A stretch of DNA of 64,000 bases. Source: Allantophomopsis cytisporea (Eukaryota > Ascomycota > Leotiomycetes > Phacidiales > Phacidiaceae). The stretch covers positions 558,001 to 622,000 of the forward strand of contig CP103037.1 in NCBI GenBank assembly GCA_024752435.1, in the 5' to 3' direction. The position numbers and the translations under genes were made by a program. Below are positions 21,020 through 31,700 of this stretch, one piece after another. Positions within the stretch are counted from its first letter, which is position 1. Each line of letters begins with the position of its first letter. A model generated the notes under the pieces. It saw only the letters and a program-made list of their open reading frames with translations. It ran no database searches and was not told where the DNA came from.

Positions 21020-22492
21020 GACGAGAAGGATATTTCTAGTATTTAGGAAATCCTCCAGAAAGAACAATAAGAATGAGATTTGGTTTCTCCAATAATATGT
21101 TGTACGAATTTCCCTATATCGAAACGCGAGACTCGAAGAAGACGCGACGAGAGCGGTGAGAAGGAGCAGAATAATCGTTGGAGCGAAAAACTTGAAAGTA
21201 CTGCTTCATGCTACTCTAATGGGACAGACCAGCTGGCTGGTGCAACCATAAGCGAGCACGTGATTCCCATAATAACTACTCCTACCTCGATTACATCCAG
21301 AAGTACAATCAGTTCTGTAAAGCTCCAAGTCACACGTGCAGTGCAGCTTGCTTCCTAATGAGATGCCAGATACGGTTTTCGCTGCCAATATGGCAGCAGG
21401 TTCGGAGCCTTGCAGCAGCAGCAAAGCCGAGACCAACTAGATTTGGGAAGAATGTCAGTCTTGATCATGTATGTATCATGTTTTTCTAAGGAGAAATCAC
21501 CGCGGTGTCGTACTTTTCAGGGGCTTCGAGAGTGGCGCGATTGACATAGTTGCATAGTTCCTCCAGCGTGGAAAAGTCATGGCGCTGTGGCGAGAAATCC
21601 TGCGGGGCACACGAAAGATATCACACGAAGCAGATCGCAAGGAGATGAGAGGCTTTGCGAAGATAGAGTTTCAGCGAAATAAGGATGTAACAGATATTGT
21701 ATGTCTGAATCGCCTGGAGAGATTTGTAAGGTTATAAGACTGACAACGTCAGACACAAATTCGATATCTTGTATCAACAGGAAAGACACAGTGGGAGCAG
21801 ATGGAGCGCTACATAGATGGATTATAACACAGCCATTTATCAGCAGATCTAACATTGGTGAAACACCTCCAGTCTCCGCTCGTTGTCTGATATGTATGAT
21901 GCGGTTCCGCAACGCCCTCCCGTGCGATGTATTGTGTAAAGCGCAACATCTCCTTCACAATCTCAAGTATGGTATCCCACGCGGTTGATGTCGACATAAG
22001 AGTATTATGGAAACTCGGGTTGTCAAAAAGCGAACAACCAACAAGTCCAATGAGCAAATAGAATTTCAGTCTACTTGTAATCGAGATATAATCTCAGAAA
22101 AAGTCGGACAAAGACACAAAAGGAAGACAAATAGCCACGACAAGTCCATGAAATTGAATTATTGAAAGTACGCAGCAAAACCAGTGGGCATACGTGTAAG
22201 ACCTATAATCAAAGACTCAAGGGCTTCGATGACTTTATTTTGCCAACACAAAGAACAGATTTGACGAAATGAAAGAACACCTCGTTCTTTGTTGCACATG
22301 ATGAGTATTGGTGCTTCTTTCAACTCGTATCCACAGCCATTAAAGAGACGCCAACTTAATGTTAAGACTCAAACTTCCCGAAGTACATTGCGTCCCTCTC
22401 CAATTCAACAATCTTCTTTCTTTATCTTTGGCAGCTGTCTTAGGATTCTCGACCAGCTGAAACATCACAATTCAAAATAACCATCTCCGAAA
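21020..22492. other. Intergenic, no gene recognised
   Basis: About 1.5 kb. Minus-strand frames at 21577-21912 and 21809-22057 are open for about 80-110 codons but show no recognisable domain, signal peptide or intron structure. They could be remains of a gene. Confidence 0.4.
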
Positions 22493-24317
22493 ATGGCATC
22501 TGACAACTTTGAAAAGTATGAACCTGTCCCCATAGATACATTCGTTCCCTTCCGCGACACAAAAACGCTTTACGCGGACAGATACGGGCCATGGATTATG
22601 CATGGTGTCGAATTATTGGATAAGAAGGGGCAGGTTGTTGATGTTGGCCCAGATGTAGCACCTTATGAAGATGTCGCTATACGGCGAAAACTCTGGTACA
22701 CGGCACATAAGTCTGGGCTAACACCCATATTCCACCCAGAGTCCCCGTTCGACATAAAGAACTTTCCCCCCGCAACTTGGCTCAGAGACGACCCCGGCGT
22801 CGTACAGAACTTCCTGCACCTCTACCAGAAATTCAATCTGTATGGCTTTAGTAGCGCTGCACTGCATCGCTGGGATGCTGCAAATGTGGAGGTGAAGGAT
22901 CCGCGGGGACGCCTGAGTAATGCCATCCATCCGCTGCTCCATCGCCAATGGTGGGTACTGGGGGAGCGTATCGACCCCAATACAATGGGACCGTATGATA
23001 TTGCGGAGGCTCGGAGGAAACAAGACGAGTTGTGGGTTGCTATTGAGCCGGCCTTGGTTCTGTTGACGAACTATCTGTCGCATTCGTGCTGCATGCCGTA
23101 AGAACAAATTCCCACCCCTCCTATAACAAACGCTAATGAGAATCATCAGCTGGATTGATGCGTGTTTGAATGCGCCTAGAGAAGATATCCCCGACACGGA
23201 CGGCTGGGCAATTGGTAAGGATGGCATTAGAAGATGGTTGCTGCCACACCGGCGCTTCTGTCGTCGTCGCAGGAGAGATGTTGCGGCCACAGCGGTGCAA
23301 AACGTGCAAGACGAGCTGAGAAGATTAACAGGAAACGTCTGGTGGGTGATCTCGACAGAAGACATGGAGAAAGAAACCGTCTCTTACGGTGAGACACACC
23401 TGGCCTCTAGTAACGAACCGGGTTATCTTAATATTCAAACACATCTTTCAATGCGCTATATTCAGGCGCTGTTGCGGCCAAATCAGACGAATGGCGAGCG
23501 CATGTTCGCTCTATTTGAGCTCGTTGTCACTATGCTGCATGAGATGGGACATATACTCGGTTTCTGGGCAGTGGCTACCAAAGAAGGACTGGAGGACGAA
23601 TTTCATGAAGGCACACTGCGTGAGCCGTATTTTGAAGACGAGCTCATCAACGAGCTGGGGTACTCACTGCTTATGCACGTAATGGGTGGTGAACCAGATG
23701 CTGTCAGTACACGCCACGCAGTAGGAGAACCTATACTCGCTATGATTCAAAGGCATTGGCCTCACCCGGGTGGCTACTCGGGTACAGGCGAGTATCTTCA
23801 TAACAACAAGTTGGAATACGACGAAGGACCGATGGATTACTGGAGTGTTAGTATGAAATGGATTGAGGGATTGTGGTCGGACGAGTATTGGCAGGCCGTA
23901 CGGACTTATGAAGGGCAGAACTTGAGGCACCAGAGAGTTCATGGATATAGACGGCGACGTTTCTGGTATAAACATGGAGGAGATTCGCTCAATTATATGA
24001 AATCAATGCCTTGGCCGATCAGTTTGCGAGAGTCGATACGCTCGAACGTCATCGAAGAGAAGAGGAAGGCGGAAGAGGACGAAAACTTGCGGAAGAGGAA
24101 GAGAGCTGCCGAGGGGGAAGAGCCTGAGAGCCCCAGGAAGACCCAGAAGAATAACAACTATCAAACGATTCCGCCCCTCATATCTCAAGACATGGGTCTC
24201 AGATTTGCAGACGATGAATGGCGCGTTCCCGTTGGATTGATTGGCATGGCAGAAGCAGACAGACGGACATGGGGCTTACTCCCTCTTGCAACAGGAGGGG
24301 AAGAGGAAGATTCTTAA
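22493..24317 (+). CDS. Zincin-like protein with HEMGH motif, uncharacterised fungal family
   Basis: A 590-aa protein from two exons, 22493-23097 and 23150-24317, with a 52-bp intron (GTAAGA donor, GCTAATGA branch). The core is a metallopeptidase-like helix ELVVTMLHEMGHILGFWA, with HEMGH at residues 332-336. About 25-30 residues later comes an acidic helix REPYFEDELINELGYSL, whose Glu/Asp residues could give the third zinc ligand as in gluzincins. An N-terminal region of about 200 aa is rich in Trp and Tyr with no known domain. Near residues 510-560 there is a basic Lys/Arg/Glu stretch that looks like a nuclear signal (RKRKRAAEGEEPESPRK). There is no signal peptide, so it is probably intracellular. 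Catalytic activity is inferred from the motif only. Confidence 0.78.
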
Positions 24318-24804
24318 ATATTTTATTGCATACATGAGCGAAGGGCTAGGTTATTTAGGAACCGCAGATTATGTCCTTAGTACCAAGAGATTCAGAATGT
24401 TAAGGCAGTGATCTCAGGCTGAGCTAGTGGCTAAAAGCAATGGTATTGCTCTATTGATATGTCTATAGCTCTTGGTTAATACAATCATGTGACCTAATTT
24501 TCACCTGCGCGAAGCCTCTTATAATTCACTTCTCCTCAAAGTGGGCAGTAAAAGAAGCTTAGGAGTGCCCATACACTATCTTATATAGTCTAATCTAAGT
24601 ATCCAGCATTATACACAGAATTCACCAGCCCACAATCGAGACGAATCAGTTCAATGCCACACACAAGCCATCAGTGATTTATAAGAAGATCTGATTCAGA
24701 TCATTTTGTATTGACTAATTCACAAATACCCTAGAATCTACATAGAGTGCCAAAATCCAATCGAAACCTCCCAAAACTCCCAAGGTCCCCTATATAAACC
24801 TCAA
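24318..24804. other. Short intergenic, no gene recognised
   Basis: Spacer between the 3' ends of the zincin-like gene and the first peroxidase (convergent genes). Nothing else noticed. Confidence 0.5.
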
Positions 24805-25794
24805 TCAAACTGCCTTGGCGCCAAGCAACGCCCTCTTGATGTCACGCTTGCTCTTGGCAGCTGGCAAGGAATTCGTGCAGTCAGCCATCTTGCTGGAATC
24901 GGAGATACCGAGCAAGGACATGCGGTTCATAGCGGAGCCGAACTTGCCAGTCCACTTGCCCTGGTTATTGACGAAACCCTGGAACTCTTTTCCAACGACT
25001 GGGTGGACGGCCAAGTTGGTATCAGACTGGAAGACAAAATCTCCCGCGTTTGAAGTAAGATTGAGGGTCTCGGAGTAGTATTTCACATCCCAGAGACCGG
25101 GAGTGGAGTCTTGCGGCTTGCCGGCCTGAGTAGTATCGACAAAGAATTGCTTGGAGCAAGTATGAGCGCCGAGTAGGGCGGCAAGATCTACGGCGTTGAA
25201 GCCCTTGTTCTGGAAGAGTTGATAGAGGAATGCGGCAGTGCCGGTAACCGGTGGGAGCAGGCCAGGTGCGTTTTGAGCTGAGGAGTCGCTGCGGCCAACG
25301 AGGAGAGTGTATGGCTGGCCACCAGGACATAGGACGACAGCTGTAGCGCCGCCGAATTGAATGAGGTCGGCCATGGTAATAGGCGCCGACGCTCCGGATT
25401 TGACACCACTGTAGTAGGTGCAGATGTCCTGCAGGCCCTTGTTCTCGCCACGACTATTCTCGGCAGAGCTAAGACAGAGCGAGCCGTCGACGGGGATGTA
25501 GTTCTGCGTAGTATCCCAGGCCCCGGCATCATGGAATGCGGCGCGAATAGCAGCTCTTGCTCTATCTGTGCATTGCCCAGATGTGCTGTCGAAAAAGTCC
25601 TTTGCTAAAGTGGTTGCGATGGATGACCACACGGTTGGACAAGCCGGGCGACCACCAGATCGCTCTTCCAGTTCAGCTGCAGGCTCAATTTCAGGTAGAG
25701 CATCTCTCTCAATCAATTGCTCCGAAACAGCTCCATATTCGATGGCTGTAGCAGAAGCCACCAAAGTAACAAGGAGGGTTCCTGTGAAACGCAT
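24805..25794 (-). CDS. Secreted class II-like haem peroxidase
   Basis: Intronless 329-aa member of the plant/fungal/bacterial peroxidase superfamily, similar to secreted fungal class II (ligninase-type) enzymes. They use H2O2 to oxidise phenolic or other small substrates outside the cell. The start is placed at MRFTG because a signal peptide follows at once (to about residue 18) with a pro-like acidic segment ending near EERSGG. Seen in order: distal site IRAAFHDAG (Arg84, Phe87, His88), the calcium-site remnant VDGS, ENKGL, MADLIQFGGATAV, proximal LLGAHTCSKQFF (His211) and QDSTPGLWD. The Gly-rich run before DGS that most class II enzymes have is replaced by NYIPV, so the distal calcium loop is altered. 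A further 64 codons upstream are open but are probably untranslated. Confidence 0.88.
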   Translation of the reverse strand: MRFTGTLLVTLVASATAIEYGAVSEQLIERDALPEIEPAAELEERSGGRPACPTVWSSIATTLAKDFFDSTSGQCTDRARAAIRAAFHDAGAWDTTQNYIPVDGSLCLSSAENSRGENKGLQDICTYYSGVKSGASAPITMADLIQFGGATAVVLCPGGQPYTLLVGRSDSSAQNAPGLLPPVTGTAAFLYQLFQNKGFNAVDLAALLGAHTCSKQFFVDTTQAGKPQDSTPGLWDVKYYSETLNLTSNAGDFVFQSDTNLAVHPVVGKEFQGFVNNQGKWTGKFGSAMNRMSLLGISDSSKMADCTNSLPAAKSKRDIKRALLGAKAV

Positions 25795-28700
25795 CTTGGC
25801 TATTTCGGAAGGTTTGTTTTTGACTTGACGATGGAGTGAAAAGTCTTGAAAAACTGGAAGACTTGGAGAAGATGAGATGATAGTGTGTTGTTGATGCCGG
25901 AAGAAGTCTTTCAGGGGAGAAATTCCACATCTAGTTATACATTTCCACTCACGCCTTCGCATCAAAGAAAAGTCCGAGGAGAGCAACTAGAGCTGCCAAT
26001 GGCGTTCTAGATGTGATATCATGACCATCACCAGACGCATGAATCTGCAGCTGTCGAACAATAGGAATATGCATAGAACACGAGCCAGCTGCCTCAACCA
26101 TAAGATCTAGATTTGCGGCTGCAGCTTGAGGGTAGTGAGCAGAACAGGTAGGTGCATGCTGTGCATACTGTGCATGGTAGGTAGAGAATTAGGATGTTCG
26201 ATATCTTGGCAAGCCATAAAAAGCCCAGTGCATGATCGCCATGTGGGCACCATAGTCAGCGTGACATGTTGTCGGATCTAGAGTCGTGGGGGAGGGGATG
26301 TCTGACTCCGCTCCGGTCACTGCCTGGGTTACCAGTCTCTGACTTGGAGGCTCAAAGGAAAGACAGGGATGCTAGAGAGACGCATCTCCGCGCAAAAACC
26401 CAAATATAGCACTGAGAAAGGCTTAGCACCGCCATAAGAGCTTGAAGCAACCTCGAAGGTCTCAAAGATAGAATGAAAGGTAAAATGTGAGAAGGAAGAA
26501 AACTAAACTTACAGTTTCCGAAGTGGCCTCGCCTTCTCCGTGTTGACTCACGGTTGGGGAATATCAGCTCCATCCTCTTTTGGGCATCCCTGAGCAGCCG
26601 CGCTGAAAGTGTGTGCTATAGAATGCTCAGCTAGCCAATCAAGTCATGGCTGTTTGTAATTGTAAACAGCGAGAGAAAACCAGAACATATTCCTGACCGC
26701 CATTCACGCCCTCGCCGTCTTAGCATTTCTCACTATCCTGGGTCTTTATGTGGCGACAAGGTGGCATGTGGGTGGGCGTGAGCGCCAAGATGCCATGTAC
26801 CATGGTAAGTGTGTGTGGTTTGGCTTGAGAAGACTCCGACAGGAGCTGATGGAAGATCACCATGCCACGTGTAGGTTCAAGACAAGGAAGACCAGCATTA
26901 TTCAGTCGTTCATCCACGCTGTAGGCTTGGATCAAAGGTGAACCAGCCCATTAAGCTATGGAGGTGTGGTGAGGTCGAGACGCTTGAGATGTGGAGCTAG
27001 CATGATGGTGAGAATTATCAATGTATAGGCGAGTATTGGATACGCCAGTCAGTCATTCTGCGGATGCAATATTCAATATTCAGTCTCCTGCATCTTGAGA
27101 AGTTGCTAATGGTTGCTGACGGTTGTTGTTGGTGGTCAGGTCGTTGAAAGTCTGCGTCGCTTGACGTCTGCTAAGGTAGGTTTGGACTAATGTTTGTCCG
27201 TCGTCGGTGGTCGGGAGAGGGGTGGGGGGATTTGACGGGCATGAAGATCTGCTCTGTACCTTAGACTCTACGGTACAGCATTTGAAAGAGACCGACACGC
27301 TTATGCCTGGGGTATCTATCAATTTACATAATCAGGACAACAGTTATTCATATGAATGCTAATTGCGTCAACTATCGGATCCCTCATCATCAATACATAG
27401 AATCCATTGACATATGGCTGATCACTTCTAGACCCCATGTATAATAATTCAGCTCAGAGAATATGCCTGGTGATGGTGCCTTGGAATAGATCTTTTCACT
27501 GCTTGAGCAAGTTCCTAACCCTCTTTGCAGGAAAGTCTGCTTTTAAACATAACCACTCTTCAACATACTATGGTTCTCGTGTTGTCCGGCCTATCCAGCA
27601 TCTCTCAACTCTGTATCCTTCCGTCAGCATTATCGAATAATCGAACAATGATCAACAGGTTCAAGATCCGGGTTCAGGGTTCAGAGGGACTTGAGGACAA
27701 AGAGCCAGGTTTTGTCTGCGCGTTCCTGAACCAACAAGGATACACGCATGAGGACAAGCATCCATGCTTCGTGTAGAGAAAGACGCCGCATTTGGTTACC
27801 AGATCAAGGTCCACAGAATCCTTCCATGCATTTTCAGTTGCATTTTTCTTTGGTACCTTGCTTTGTGCCCCCAGGAACGTTACTACTACTGCCCGATGCA
27901 CGCACAATACATGAGAATTCCCACATGGCAATGTTCTACTCGTGGTATAATTGCATTTGGTTGCAAGAGTCCGAGCAACACCATACAAGGATGTTAAGGT
28001 CTCTTCTCTTCACGGAAGACCGAGCCATATGTTTAGTATCACCCTGTTTTCTTATTACAGCTGCAGCTGTGAGAACCACCTTATCTATGCAATATAACTG
28101 CATATATGGCGTGACCCTCGTCTTGAATAGTAATGTTTGCAAGACGAGGTGGTATTTGGGTATAGTATTCCACCATACGGAGTTTATTGCCATTAACTCT
28201 CACAAACTTACTCCTCCTTCGGGTACAATTCAACAAGGTTCAGAGTGAACAATGCCATGCAACTATTATTTGCTGATAAACATAATTACAGATTACCAAT
28301 ACTGCGTAGTCTATCTCGCCGGTTAGTTATGTGGTTTTATCCTGGTGTCTAGATTTCTCGTCCCAAAGGACTATCCAGCCAAGCCATTTCTCCTAGCTTA
28401 CCACCAAAACCTGACAAGTAACGCCTGAATAGTCTACACACCACCTTTTCTCATCACTCCACATTTATTTTTTGACCACTTCAGACCACATCCAGCTCTC
28501 CACGCCCAAGAGCCCCCATCCGCCCAAAACTCAATGCCAAGATCTCGCCATACCTTTGCCAAGCCTCACAACACCTCATGTTGCTCCTTGTCAGAAAACG
28601 GCACAGTGCAGAGGCTGAAAGAGGCCCAAACGATCCCAATCCAGTCCGGTCCCTTGAAGTTCATAAACATAGCCGTGTACCTGGGTGCGCATGGTATTTT

Positions 28701-29036
28701 CCAGCCCGTCAACTGCTCGCCAGATATCTTACAAGGATGGAATTCCCTTACCAGATGCGTCTGTTTGCGATTCCCAAGTCGGATAGTTTAGTCTTGGGAG
28801 TGTCCTGACATGTAGATCATATCATCTTCCAGACTCATGTAAGTACAATGTCGACTTATTATTATCTTCCTCTGTGATATATATGCAGCGTGTTTCTAGA
28901 CGCTTTCTGCATCAACTCATCTGCAGTGTAACTTTAAGAGCAGGAATCCATCATCTATTTCTCCTGCATCTGCGCAATCCTTGCCACAGACCTGTCTGCA
29001 TATTCGCAATCATCGTTAATAATCAACCTTGTCGAG
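25795..29036. other. 3.2-kb intergenic between two divergent peroxidase genes
   Basis: No convincing gene. Frames of 60-166 codons (for example 27748-28248) lack domains and splice structure. As both peroxidases are transcribed away from this stretch, it contains both promoters. Confidence 0.5.
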
Positions 29037-30146
29037 ATGTTACTTCACCTCCTCCCAACTCTCCTTACTTTCGCATCTCTCACCACAGCAATTGCCCTCC
29101 CCGCCCCCGCCGCTGCTCCCGCTCCGCTCCCCCAAGATGGAAATGCAGACGGCGATATTTCGACAGGTCTGATTGGCGATCTTAAAACCGGGATAACGTC
29201 GCCCGTCGGCCAATCAATCGCAAACATCCTCCTCGGCACCGAATCCGCCCAAACCTCCGTGACGGGCACCACACCCGCTTCCATCTCATCCTGCAAAACA
29301 AGCAAAGATGTCTGCTGCCCCTGGTATTTCGTATCGCGCGACCTCACAGCCGCATTCAAGGGTCCAACAGGGCGATGCAACGAGCTCGCACGCGCCGCCA
29401 TCCGCCTTGGCTTCCATGATGCCGGCACGTGGTCCAAGGCTCTCGCAGCAGCCGGGCAGGATTTCGGAGGTGCGGACGGCTCGCTCGTACTCTTCAACGA
29501 AATCTCACGTACCGAGAACCGCGGTCTGGAATTGATCGTGGCCAGCGCCAAGCTGATGAAATCGCGGTATCCAACACTTTCAATGGCAGATCTCATTCAG
29601 TACAGCGCGCAGCACGCCGTGGTCACTTGCCCATTGGGCCCGCGCATGCGCGCATTTGTCGGTCGCAAGGATGCCACTCAGGCGGCACCGAATGGGCTGT
29701 TGCCTTCCGTGAGCTCAGATCCCACTACGCTGATCAATCTGTTCGCCGACAAGACGATTAGTCCGCATGACCTTGCTGCGCTGCTGGGCGCTCACAGCAC
29801 CTCCCGCCAGTTCTTCGTTCAGACTTCTAAGTTTGGTCAGCCACAGGACTCTACACCTGGCGTTTGGGATGTCAGTTTTTATAATGAGACCGTTCAGCCC
29901 GTGCCGAAGCCTGGCACGTTTCGATTCGCGAGTGATGCTGTGCTAAGTAATGACTCAAGAGTCACTACAGAGTGGCATGCATTTATTGGCGACCAGACAC
30001 ATTGGAATTCGGATTATGCAGCGGCTTATACGAGATTGAGTTTGTTGGGGGTCAATAATATCAATAATCTTACTGAGTGCTCGGGCACGTTGCCGGTTGC
30101 TACACCAGTATTTGCGGGGAGTACGGAGACAGGGGTTACACAGTAG
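29037..30146 (+). CDS. Secreted class II-like haem peroxidase, second copy
   Basis: Intronless 369-aa haem peroxidase of the class II-like type. Signal peptide at residues 1 to about 19, then a Pro/Ala-rich segment (APAAAPAPLP). Active-site blocks are AIRLGFHDAGTW (Arg123, Phe126, His127), a full calcium loop FGGADGS, RTENRGLELIV, MADLIQYSAQHAV, LLGAHSTSRQFF with proximal His253, and QDSTPGVWD. The C-terminal part has several N-glycosylation sequons. It shares the domain order and DSTPG motif with the peroxidase at 24.8 kb but is clearly diverged, so the pair is not a recent duplication. Mn-site and surface-Trp residues cannot be decided by eye. Confidence 0.9.
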   Translation: MLLHLLPTLLTFASLTTAIALPAPAAAPAPLPQDGNADGDISTGLIGDLKTGITSPVGQSIANILLGTESAQTSVTGTTPASISSCKTSKDVCCPWYFVSRDLTAAFKGPTGRCNELARAAIRLGFHDAGTWSKALAAAGQDFGGADGSLVLFNEISRTENRGLELIVASAKLMKSRYPTLSMADLIQYSAQHAVVTCPLGPRMRAFVGRKDATQAAPNGLLPSVSSDPTTLINLFADKTISPHDLAALLGAHSTSRQFFVQTSKFGQPQDSTPGVWDVSFYNETVQPVPKPGTFRFASDAVLSNDSRVTTEWHAFIGDQTHWNSDYAAAYTRLSLLGVNNINNLTECSGTLPVATPVFAGSTETGVTQ

Positions 30147-31700
30147 GCTGGGTACTGAACGCTTTGGGATCTGTGACTTATCGGGCGTTGAGCGTTTAGA
30201 TTGCATTTCGTCATCTATCATCTTTGCATATTCCTGTTTATATTTTAGGAGTTAAGGATACATAGATTCTCTTGTGATATGTACACACATGTGTCATACT
30301 TCTAAAACATTAATACAAACTTATTCACAACCAATTTATTTTCGAATCCTTCTCAGTGCTCTCTCCAACCCAGTCAGTTAACTTACAATAAATGCCATGA
30401 TGGCGCGCTGACATCCTTCATTCAAACAAATCATGATACCTATAAATACTCGCGAACATCTTGGCAACCAAAGCCCTCTCTTGGCAGTACGCTATCGGAA
30501 ATACATGATAAACCACATGACAAAAATAAATCCTTTCAATCATCAACCACTGTAACTATTCATACTATCAAATCATGCGCCTGATCAACTCTTCTCTCCA
30601 TAAAAATAAGCAATAATGATAATCCGCAAGATCTTTCTGCAAGGTATGTAAAACAGTATCACAGCAGGCTGCACATCCCATCAAGCGCATACTCACCCAA
30701 ACGACAACGAATACCTTATTCAGCTCGCCACAAGCGTGTGCAATAATATCATCCGGCAAGTTATGGCTGCCTTGCCCAGCGCATAGTTCGCGCTTATTCC
30801 GAGCATCCACTTTGTGGCATGAATGATCTTCGCGCCTCGGGCACGGCTGAACCTAAGATAAAGTTAACGAAAACAAAAGAAAAACAACAACAAAAAAAAA
30901 GCTTACTTGATACCCGTTTCTGCACAGTTCGGCGATGGGAATGCATCTACTATGTAAACAGTACAGTATGACTACACGTATTATGCATCTTCAAGTCCGG
31001 ACAATACCGAGCCTAATGCACGCACTCCCGACTCGCTACGAGTATATTCTCTAGCACAACAGTGAGATAAAACCCCATCATCGTTCATATCATTACTCGT
31101 CCGCATCGTATAGTTCAATCCAGCAATATTAACGTGCGCCGACCAGCAATACGCTCGCGAGAACTGCAGTGGGGTCCAGACTCACGGTACCTTAAGGTTC
31201 GCGGTAAGGTTTGCGGTAAGCTTAAACTCCACGCTAGTATCTTGGCACTTCGACGCTGGGGCCAGGGCCAGGGCCGGAGCGGTGGGACCACTATGCGCCA
31301 CTGTAGTGCTGTGCTGGTGCGTTTGCTGAATGAAACATTGTGTGGAGTTCGGTGCTTACTGTGCTGGGGCTGGAGTCAAGAACCCCTGTACCGCTGACCT
31401 GGGAGTTGTGGCCAATGGAGGCGTGGATATGAGACGTCACATGTGAAGGGCGGATAGGATGAGTATATCTAAAGTAATTACCTTACGTTGGATGGTTGAG
31501 TTGGTTCATGAGACATTTGATGTATTATAATATGGTGATTATCGTGTTTGTAGGTTTACACATGTCGAGAATGATAGTCATAATGGTAGTAATGATGATG
31601 AGAATAATATTGATCATTTCGTGAACGTAACTCAAGTAAATGCAATTCAACTAGTACCGCTTCTCATGTTCAACCCCGCAGCTCTCGTATAGATACTGCA
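30147..31700. other. Intergenic between convergent peroxidase and multicopper oxidase genes
   Basis: About 1.55 kb with no recognisable gene; short frames only. An A/CAA-rich tract lies near 30870-30900. Confidence 0.5.

Noticed and set aside
21577..22057. Overlapping minus-strand frames of about 80-110 codons
   Set aside because: No domain recognised and no splice pattern that joins them; kept only as a note in the intergenic entry.
25795..25986. 64-codon N-terminal extension of the first peroxidase
   Set aside because: The extension would bury the signal peptide, so the downstream ATG at 25794 was chosen.
27748..28248. 166-codon plus-strand frame
   Set aside because: Composition looks like random translation (many Cys, Trp, His), with no domain, signal peptide or promoter.
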